A DNA stretch of 13,307 bases, taken from Chloroflexota bacterium. GTDB taxonomy: Bacteria; Chloroflexota; Anaerolineae; UBA4142. A program made the translations under genes and the position numbers. The notes below the pieces were generated by a model. That model worked only from the letters and a program-made list of their open reading frames with translations. It ran no database searches and was not told the origin of the DNA. Shown here piece after piece: positions 5,457 to 11,092 of the stretch; the first letter of the stretch is position 1; the number at the start of each line of letters is the position of its first letter. The DNA is taken from positions 1 through 13,307 of the forward strand of contig JACQGS010000117.1 of assembly GCA_016199405.1 (NCBI GenBank), in the 5' to 3' direction.

Positions 5457-8051
5457 TCACCCGTCACTCTTCTTCGCCTTCTCCACCAATTCAAATAGTT
5501 TGCTCAACGCTTCGAGCGGCGAAAGCGACAGCACGTCGAGTTCCTGCAATTCTTTGCGGAGCGCATCGTCTTGCGCGAAAAAAGAAAGTTGGGAACTCGA
5601 GGTGGCTTCGGGCCCCTCCATTTCGTGCCGGCTTTCTAATTCTAAAAGTACTTGTTCCGCGCGATGAATCACGGCTTTCGGAATGCCGGCAAGTTGCGCG
5701 ACATGAATGCCATACGATTTGTCCGCGCCGCCGCGCGCGATTTTGTGCAAAAACACGACGCGCCCGCCTTGCTCTAGCACGGCGACATTATAGTTGCGGA
5801 CACGCGGCAGATATTTTTCGAGCTCGATCAACTCGTGATAATGCGTGGCAAACAAAGTTTTCGCGCCGAGGTTGGGATGATTGTGGATATGCTCGACGAT
5901 CGCGCGCGCGATGGCAATGCCGTCGTAGGTGCTGGTGCCACGCCCAATTTCGTCGAGGATGATCAGACTCTTGCGCGTGCTGTGCGCGAGAATATTCGCG
6001 GTCTCGACCATCTCCACCATGAAGGTGGATTGCCCCGCCGCGATTTCATCTTGCGCGCCGATGCGCGTAAAAATCCGGTCCACCAAACCGAGGCGCGCGG
6101 ATTCCGCCGGCACAAACGATCCGATCTGCGCCATCAGCGCGATCAGCGCGGTTTGGCGGAGAAAGGTCGACTTTCCACTCATATTCGGTCCCGTAATGAT
6201 GTGAATCAATTCGCCGGCGGAAAGCGTCACATCATTCGGAACAAACGGATCGTCGCGCAACGCGAGTTCAACGACCGGATGCCGCCCGGCGACGATATGC
6301 AATTCATCGTCGTCGTTCAGTTCGGGGCGCGCATAACGATACCGCATTGCGACTTCGGCGAGCGTGGCGTACACGTCAATCTCGGCGAGCGCGCGCGCAG
6401 TCGCGAGCAATCGTCGCGCCGCGCCGGCGATTTGCGCGCAGATTTCTTTGAACAGCGTCGTCTCGAGTTCGGTCAGGCGCTCTTCCGCGTTCAGAATCAA
6501 ACTCTCGTACTCTTTCAACTCCGGCGTGATATAGCGTTCGGCGTTCGCGAGCGTTTGCTTGCGAATATATTCCGGCGGCGCTTGCGGCAGGTTCGGCGTG
6601 GTGATTTCGATGTAATAGCCGAACACTTTGTTATAGCCAACTTTGAGCGAGCGAATGCCGGTGCGTTCGCGTTCGGTGCGCTCTAAATTCGCGACCCAAT
6701 CTTTGGCGTTCTTCGCCGCGCTGGCGATGCCGTCGAGCTCGGCAGAGAATCCCGGCGCGATCACGCCGCCGTTCGCAAGCGTTGCCGGCGGTTCGGGCAC
6801 GATGGCGCGTTTAAGCAGAGAGAGAATGTCGGGGCATTCGTCAATTTCGGATTTCGGATTTCGGATTTCAGATTTCTCCCCTGCTCCCTCGCTCCTCTGC
6901 TCCCCCGCGTGCAGAATTTCAAGCAACTTGGGAATAACCTCAAGACTCACGCGAATCCCCACCACATCCCGCGGCAACGCGATGCCTTGCGCGACGCGAT
7001 TCGTCAACCGCTCCACATCCGCGATCTGTTTCAACAAATCGCGCACGCGCTCGCGGCGCGCGGTATCGCGAAAAAATGCGTCCACGTTGGCTTGTCGCGC
7101 GTTCAGCGCGTTGAGATCGAGCAAGGGTTGCAGCAACCACTCGCGCAAGAGGCGTCCGCCCATCGCAGTGCGCGTTTCGTCTAACACGCCGAGCAAGGAG
7201 CCCTTGACCGCGCCGGCGCGAATCGTTTGCGTCAGTTCCAAATTGCGCCGCGTTGCCGAATCCAGCGTCATAAACGATTGCGTCGAATAAGTTTTGAGCG
7301 ATTGCAGTTGCGCGAGCGCGGACTTTTGGTGGTCTTGCAAATATTGCACGAGCGCGCCGGCGGCGCGAATCGCGAGCGGCATGCCGTTCAAGCCAAAGCC
7401 GTCGAGCGACGCGACGCGGAAATGTTCGAGCAGGGTTTGGCGCGCGGAATCGAGATCGGGTGTTTTGATGTTAGAGGTTAGAAGTTGGAGGTTAGAATTC
7501 GTCGAGGCGTTTCCAACCTCCACCTTCCAATTTCCAACTTCCATTAGCACTTCAGCCGGATGCAGGCGATCCAATTCTTGTCGCGCATCGTTTGCGAGGA
7601 CTTCCGTCACGGCAAAAGCGCCGGTGGTGATGTCGGCATACGCGATACCGGCGCGGACTTTGTCGAAGGCGAGCGCGGCGAGATAGTTGTTGCGTTTTTC
7701 TTCGAGCAGATTCGGCTCGACGACAGTGCCGGGCGTCACCACGCGCACAACCTCACGCGTCATCAAGCCATTGATCGCTTCATCGCTCGTCTGCTCGACA
7801 ATCGCGACCTTATGCCCGGCGTTGATGAGACGCGCGAGATAAGTGTCGAGCGCGTGATACGGCACGCCGGCGAGCGGCACGCGCTGATCGGTGCCCATCT
7901 CGCGCGCGGTCAGCACAATGTTGCACGCCGCCGCGACTTTTTTCGCGTCGTCGTCAAACGATTCGTAGAAATCGCCGAGCCGGAAAAAGACAATCGTATC
8001 AGGGAATTGTTTTTTGATTTGGAGATATTGCTGACGGAGCGGGGTCGGCAT
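5457..8051 (-). CDS. mutS: DNA mismatch repair protein MutS
   Basis: A 864-residue MutS1-type protein. The ATG at 8051 is preferred over a TTG at 8060. Numbering below is from that TTG, so subtract 3. Domain I carries the mismatch-contacting GDFYE motif (Phe32, Glu34). Domains II-IV follow (about 130-580). Domain V has Walker A GPNMSGKST (624-632), the DRIFTRIGAQDEIAAGQSTF segment (661-680), Walker B IILDEIGRGTSTYDG (700-714) and TLFATHYHEL (735-744). A helix-turn-helix-like dimer end closes it. All catalytic motifs are intact. Two in-frame stretches do not belong to the family: about 174-200 in the connector domain and about 386-408 in the core domain, both coded by repeat DNA. No mutL is adjacent; it is transcribed alone, divergent from vapBC. 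Confidence 0.97.
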   Translation of the reverse strand: MPTPLRQQYLQIKKQFPDTIVFFRLGDFYESFDDDAKKVAAACNIVLTAREMGTDQRVPLAGVPYHALDTYLARLINAGHKVAIVEQTSDEAINGLMTREVVRVVTPGTVVEPNLLEEKRNNYLAALAFDKVRAGIAYADITTGAFAVTEVLANDARQELDRLHPAEVLMEVGNWKVEVGNASTNSNLQLLTSNIKTPDLDSARQTLLEHFRVASLDGFGLNGMPLAIRAAGALVQYLQDHQKSALAQLQSLKTYSTQSFMTLDSATRRNLELTQTIRAGAVKGSLLGVLDETRTAMGGRLLREWLLQPLLDLNALNARQANVDAFFRDTARRERVRDLLKQIADVERLTNRVAQGIALPRDVVGIRVSLEVIPKLLEILHAGEQRSEGAGEKSEIRNPKSEIDECPDILSLLKRAIVPEPPATLANGGVIAPGFSAELDGIASAAKNAKDWVANLERTERERTGIRSLKVGYNKVFGYYIEITTPNLPQAPPEYIRKQTLANAERYITPELKEYESLILNAEERLTELETTLFKEICAQIAGAARRLLATARALAEIDVYATLAEVAMRYRYARPELNDDDELHIVAGRHPVVELALRDDPFVPNDVTLSAGELIHIITGPNMSGKSTFLRQTALIALMAQIGSFVPAESARLGLVDRIFTRIGAQDEIAAGQSTFMVEMVETANILAHSTRKSLIILDEIGRGTSTYDGIAIARAIVEHIHNHPNLGAKTLFATHYHELIELEKYLPRVRNYNVAVLEQGGRVVFLHKIARGGADKSYGIHVAQLAGIPKAVIHRAEQVLLELESRHEMEGPEATSSSQLSFFAQDDALRKELQELDVLSLSPLEALSKLFELVEKAKKSDG
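6843..6906 (-). repeat. Heptamer microsatellite plus pyrimidine-rich repeat inside mutS
   Basis: Plus strand 6844-6878 is five tandem 7-base units: three perfect ATTTCGG, then ATTTCAG and ATTTCTC. A CT-rich stretch (CCCTGCTCCCTCGCTCCTCTG) follows to about 6906. In mutS frame it codes SEIRNPKSEI plus EQRSEGAGEK. The heptamer contains no stop in any of the six frames. Confidence 0.75.
7468..7542. repeat. Purine/pyrimidine imperfect inverted repeat inserted in mutS
   Basis: GTTAGAGGTTAGAAGTTGG and related purine-rich units on the left arm face TTCCAACCTCCACCTTCC units on the right, giving a hairpin-like element of about 75 bases. It codes for an in-frame insert (EVGNWKVEVGN...LLTSNI) right after PAEVL in the connector domain. 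The quasi-repetitive, AT-richer text differs sharply from the flanking mutS codons. Confidence 0.65.
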
Positions 8052-8059
8052 CGCGGGCA

Positions 8060-8088
8060 ATAATAGCGCGTTTTGTCGTGTGGGGCAA
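8060..8088 (-). promoter_or_regulatory. mutS promoter, probably leaderless
   Basis: Minus strand: TTGCCC (8088-8083), a 17-base spacer, then TATTAT (8065-8060). Only 8 bases separate the -10 box from the mutS ATG (8051), so transcription would start on or within a few bases of it. No Shine-Dalgarno sequence is present, which agrees. Confidence 0.55.
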
Positions 8089-8172
8089 ACGCAAAGATAA
8101 CTCGAACGTTTGTCGAAGACAAGCCAGTCATTCCACGGGAAAGAGTTTGAGAATAAATCCTGGAAATGCCTT

Positions 8173-8200
8173 ATTCCGGAATTGGGTTTGATGGTATAAT
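8173..8200 (+). promoter_or_regulatory. vapBC promoter with overlapping palindrome (possible operator)
   Basis: A consensus TATAAT lies at 8195-8200, 22 bases before the antitoxin ATG, with GGAGG between them. The -35 is poor; its place is taken by the perfect palindrome ATTCCGGAAT (8173-8182). A related TTCC-ACG-GGAA lies at 8131-8141. Toxin-antitoxin operons are commonly repressed by their own antitoxin at such palindromes; that use here is inference. Confidence 0.5.
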
Positions 8201-8222
8201 GCGCGTGGAGGTCAGACGTGCT

Positions 8223-8516
8223 ATGAACAAGGAATTAAGAGCCATCGAGATCAGTAAAATACCGGAACTCCTTCGGATCGTCAACGAGGTCCGGAAAAGC
8301 CGGACACCGCGCGTTTTAAGCCGAAGAAAAGAACCGGTTGCGATTCTTCGTCCGATCAATGGCAGCGCCAAGCGTGCCAAGAGAACCAAGTCCAAGAAAG
8401 ATTTCGAGGCGTTCCTCGCGTCTGCTGGAAGCTGGAAGGATGTTGATACCGATAAGCTCATCAAGGACATTTACGAAAGCCGCAAAATCTCTTCTCGCCC
8501 TCCGGTTGAACTATGA
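8223..8516 (+). CDS. Antitoxin of a VapBC-type pair (Phd/YefM-like)
   Basis: A 97-residue protein. The ATG at 8223 is chosen because TATAAT (8195-8200) and GGAGG (8207-8211) precede it; an upstream ATG at 8166 would lie before the promoter. Residues 6-45 (RAIEISKIPELLRIVNEVR, then TPRVLSRRKEPVAILRP) fit the Phd/YefM-like DNA-binding fold seen in many VapC-partner antitoxins. A Lys/Arg-rich hinge (48-60) leads to a C-terminal tail (60-97) with aromatic and acidic residues, expected to wrap and inhibit the toxin. Its stop overlaps the toxin start as ATGA, implying coupled translation. Confidence 0.85.
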   Translation: MNKELRAIEISKIPELLRIVNEVRKSRTPRVLSRRKEPVAILRPINGSAKRAKRTKSKKDFEAFLASAGSWKDVDTDKLIKDIYESRKISSRPPVEL

Positions 8517-8899
8517 ATTATCTGATCGATAGCGACTGGGTGGCTGATTATCTCAAAGGACGAACAGAGGCGTTAGATTTTCTTCGCTCTCTTGGAGCAG
8601 AAGGTCTCGCGATCAGTCTCGTCACTTACGGTGAAATCTATGAGGGGATTTATTACGGTCCAAATGCGGAGAGCCATGAAGCGGGTTTTCGCAAATTTCT
8701 TCAATGGGTTGATGTTCTGCCTTTGAATCGGCGGATCATGCAACGCTTTGCGCGTATTCGTGGGCAACTTCGCAAGCAAGGGCAATTGATTGGCGACCCC
8801 GATATTCTAATTGCGGCAACGGCATTGCATAACGATCTGACTTTGGTATCACGGAACCTCAAGCACTTTCAGCGTATCGCAAACCTCAAACTGCATTGA
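8513..8899 (+). CDS. vapC: VapC-type PIN-domain toxin ribonuclease
   Basis: A 128-residue PIN-domain protein, normal length for VapC. The acidic metal-binding residues are all present: Asp6 in YLIDSDW, Glu41 in TYGEIYEG, and Asp95 and Asp97 in IGDPDILIAATAL. The C-terminal SRNLKHFQRI block (113-122) is the usual RN..HF.RI ending. VapC toxins cut structured RNAs such as tRNA or rRNA; the target here cannot be read from sequence. It overlaps the antitoxin by 4 bases and is followed by a strong terminator at 8919, so the pair is a self-contained two-gene unit. Confidence 0.93.
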   Translation: MNYLIDSDWVADYLKGRTEALDFLRSLGAEGLAISLVTYGEIYEGIYYGPNAESHEAGFRKFLQWVDVLPLNRRIMQRFARIRGQLRKQGQLIGDPDILIAATALHNDLTLVSRNLKHFQRIANLKLH

Positions 8900-9173
8900 G
8901 ATGGAATACTTGAATTCGCCCGCTCTGCTCAAAATCCAGGGCGGGTTTTTGTTTCTGAGACGAGAGGCGCGGCGAATATTTTTCCTTCGTTATCACCAGA
9001 ATCATCGTAACTGACGCCGCGCACAAACTGCATCGCTTTGCCGGCGCGCGATCGAACTCCACGAGCACATCCAAGTCACTGCGCTTTTTCTGTTCGCCGC
9101 GCACGTACGAGCCGAAGACGCCGAGCGATGTGACCGCGTAGCGTTCGCGCAAGGCAGGCAAATGCGCGCGCAT
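8886..9173 (-). pseudogene. MNT-type nucleotidyltransferase, 3'-truncated remnant
   Basis: Residues 1-45 are a clear MNT/NTP_transf_2 head: HLPALRERYAV, GVFGSYVRGEQ and SDLDVLVEFDRAP, giving the GS (21-22) and DxD (33, 35) motifs. Family resemblance then stops abruptly. Residues 46-95 are unrelated, and the third catalytic Asp on the later strand is lost. The last bases run through the vapBC terminator and overlap vapC by 14 bases. A stop sits just upstream of the ATG (9173), so the usual first residues are missing too. No HEPN/MntA partner is adjacent. I read this as a decayed remnant of a MNT-HEPN toxin-antitoxin module. Confidence 0.7.
8919..8950 (+). terminator. Rho-independent terminator of vapBC
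   Basis: A 9-bp stem (CCCGCTCTG, 8919-8927, with 8937-8945; one G-T pair), a 9-base loop and five T (8946-8950). It lies 19 bases after the vapC stop and inside the nucleotidyltransferase remnant on the other strand. Confidence 0.85.
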
Positions 9174-9208
9174 GACTTTAGTCTAATTCCGGCAAGCAGT
9201 ACGCGTAT

Positions 9209-9733
9209 TCATTCATCGTCGTCTTTCGGCGCGTCAGCAGGAATGTATGGAATCAGCCCTCTGCGGAATGCCTCTTCCTGCGCTCCGCGGGGCGCATAGC
9301 GAATGTCCATCAAAAGTCCATTGACGCTAAGCATCCATACCAGCGGATTCCTGTCCATTTTACTTGGCAGTGTCCAGCGCGGGTCCATCTGCATCAGATC
9401 GAACATTTTCCAAATTACTTGGGATTTATTACTGCCGCTGCTTTGGCTAACGCCGAACAATCGGCACAATTCGTCGGCGCGGAGATGCGGTGTTTGACTT
9501 TTGTCGAATAGGAAATTGACTTTGCCGATTGTGTAAGTGATCGCGCATGCCCAAATCTCCACTTTGCCGTGCGTGAGCGGCGAGGGACGCTTACGCGCAA
9601 GCGCGGCGGCAAGTTGGCGGCACATTGCCGCGTACTCTGCGTTGAGATGATGTTTGCATACGTTATCAGTGAGCGCGACGATTGCGTCGTACGTGGGACG
9701 CATTTCGTTGGGAACGGATTCGGATTTTGGCAT
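9209..9733 (-). CDS. DUF6398-family protein
   Basis: A 174-residue protein with good start support: ATG at 9733 with GAGG 5-6 bases upstream. Recognisable family blocks are YDAIVALTDNVCKHHLNAEY (15-34), LARKRPSPL (46-54), EIWACAITYTIGKVNFLFDK (59-78), and TLPSKMDRNPLVWMLSVNG (121-139). The middle segment ADELCRLFGVSQSSGSNKS (86-104) looks like a helix-turn-helix, so DNA binding is plausible. A QEEAFRRGLIPYIP end and an acidic tail close it. The biochemical role of this family is not known to me. It lies in the accessory region between the nucleotidyltransferase remnant and the hsdS repeat, on the same strand as hsdMS. Confidence 0.82.
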   Translation of the reverse strand: MPKSESVPNEMRPTYDAIVALTDNVCKHHLNAEYAAMCRQLAAALARKRPSPLTHGKVEIWACAITYTIGKVNFLFDKSQTPHLRADELCRLFGVSQSSGSNKSQVIWKMFDLMQMDPRWTLPSKMDRNPLVWMLSVNGLLMDIRYAPRGAQEEAFRRGLIPYIPADAPKDDDE

Positions 9734-9735
9734 GG

Positions 9736-9831
9736 TTACCTCTTCTCCAACTCTTTCGCCTTTTGCCTTGCAGGCGCAATCACCTTGTTGCCGAGCGAGG
9801 CGAGCAAATCATTGATGTCGGTGTACTGACG
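9736..9831 (-). pseudogene. C-terminal fragment of an unidentified protein
   Basis: About 31 codons (QYTDINDLLASLGNKV, then APARQKAKELEKR) ending 2 bases before the DUF6398 ATG. The composition looks like a genuine helical protein end. Upstream, however, the open frame continues into repeat DNA coding Arg/Phe/Lys-rich text and reaches back only to a GTG inside the hsdS end. There is no proper start, so I read it as the tail of a gene whose front was replaced by the repeat at 9840-9975. A short 84-residue protein from the GTG (9990) cannot be excluded. Confidence 0.4.
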
Positions 9832-9839
9832 CGTGCGAA

Positions 9840-9975
9840 AAACCTTTGGATCACGAAACTCGCGAAAAAAATTTGGAACACGAAAAGTACGAAAACCGCG
9901 AAAGGGAATCGCGCGCCCCGCCTTTCGCGCTTCGCGGTTTTCGCGCCCTTTCGTTGGTTTCGCGATCCAAACGCT
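9840..9975. repeat. Long imperfect palindromic repeat between hsdS and the DUF6398 gene
   Basis: Outer arms TTTGGATC (9845-9852) and GATCCAAA (9964-9971) face inward, followed by CGAAAC and GTTTCG. Inner arms CGAAAACCGCGAA (9890-9902) and TTCGCGGTTTTCG (9931-9943) pair with a small offset. The whole is dominated by CGCGAAA/TTTCGCG units. No transposase or target duplication is visible. Confidence 0.6.
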
Positions 9976-9976
9976 T

Positions 9977-11092
9977 TTACACTTCCCCACTGAACGCCCT
10001 ATGCAACAACGTTTGAAACAAATGCTCCGCCTGCCGTTCTGCTTCCCGTTGTTGCGCGCGCAGGTACTCGAATTGCTGGACGATGCGCGCGAATTTTTGT
10101 TGGAGCGCGAGCGGTGGCTTTATCAGCAAAAGGTTTTCAAACTTCGATTTGGTGATTATGCGTTTCATTCCAAGCGTCGTGCTTCTCTGAACGAATGGTT
10201 TGCTCACAAGAATAAGCCCGTACAAGAATACAGATTCAATGCCTTTGTATGGCGTAATCGCGTTGATTTGCTGATTGAATGCCACCTTGCGATTCGTCAG
10301 CGCAACATTGCCTATTGATGTTGGGCTTCCAGCAATGCAAGTGACCAAAAGCGAACCAGGTTCAACACATCTTCCTTCTTTCAATCCTTCCTCTGACAAC
10401 ATTTCCAGACTTCGGGTGACAATCATCTCACCCCTGACAATGTTGTCGGACTTTATCCACTCGATGTAATCACCGTAGTATCGAGGTTCATCTCTTGAAG
10501 GTGTATTACCTGTTTCGACTTCTCCCAGATCTGAAATCTTTGCTCTTTCCCACCCCATTGGATTCCGCACAGGGTCGCCAAACATCCGCACGAACACGGC
10601 TTGCAAAAACGTGTCGCTGAGTTGTGCGGCGTAGCGGCGCGTGCGGCGCAGGCGGTCTGCCTTGTCCAACAGCGCGGCGATGCGGCGTTGTTCGGGGAGT
10701 GATGGAAAACTGAAATACGACTCTTTGAGAAACTTGAAATGCCGACTGTAACCCGCAGATGGCACATTCGCGTGAATAAGCGCGTAGTACGCAAACTTTG
10801 GCAAAATATCTTTGCGCGGTATCAGAACCTTGATTCCGTCGGCACCAAGCACGAATGGGAAATCAACGTACTTTACAACGCGCGTATGGTCGCCAAAAAG
10901 AACGACTGGCAATTCATCTTTCCAAACAAGAGAATCATCATCAGCATATCCCGCGATGAAACTCTGCCCTTGGTCAACAATCGGAAATTTGCCAGAGGGT
11001 TTGAATTCACTCTGTTCTATTTTATGCCCGTGCGTTGTTCCGTCTTGAAGTGCCTCGGTAAATTCAAGCGTCGTCCATTTTCCAGAACTCAT
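9977..11092 (-). CDS. hsdS: Type I restriction-modification specificity subunit HsdS
   Basis: A 371-residue protein with two target-recognition domains. TRD1 (about 1-128) has FPIVDQGQSFIAGY and the FGDHTRVVKYVDFPFVLGAD segment typical of HsdS. The central conserved helix (130-165) reads LPEQRRIAALLDKADRLRR. TRD2 (about 181-327) has GEVETGNTPSRDEPRYYG and WIKSDNIVRG. The second conserved helix (about 328-368) starts PPLALQQKFARIVQQ and ends HRAFSGEV. Two different TRDs predict a bipartite DNA target; its sequence cannot be read here. The ATG overlaps the hsdM stop as ATGA, so the two are translated together. Length is slightly short of the usual 400 but the order of parts is complete. Confidence 0.95.
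   Translation of the reverse strand: MSSGKWTTLEFTEALQDGTTHGHKIEQSEFKPSGKFPIVDQGQSFIAGYADDDSLVWKDELPVVLFGDHTRVVKYVDFPFVLGADGIKVLIPRKDILPKFAYYALIHANVPSAGYSRHFKFLKESYFSFPSLPEQRRIAALLDKADRLRRTRRYAAQLSDTFLQAVFVRMFGDPVRNPMGWERAKISDLGEVETGNTPSRDEPRYYGDYIEWIKSDNIVRGEMIVTRSLEMLSEEGLKEGRCVEPGSLLVTCIAGSPTSIGNVALTNRKVAFNQQINAITPYKGIESVFLYGLILVSKPFVQRSTTLGMKRIITKSKFENLLLIKPPLALQQKFARIVQQFEYLRAQQREAERQAEHLFQTLLHRAFSGEV

Noticed and set aside
5835..6686. 283-codon plus-strand frame opposite mutS
   Set aside because: Covers the conserved ATPase-coding part of mutS in antisense and has no family likeness.
9840..9975. Palindromic repeat as an insertion sequence or attachment site
   Set aside because: No transposase or integrase, no clear target-site duplication and no tRNA nearby; kept only as a repeat.
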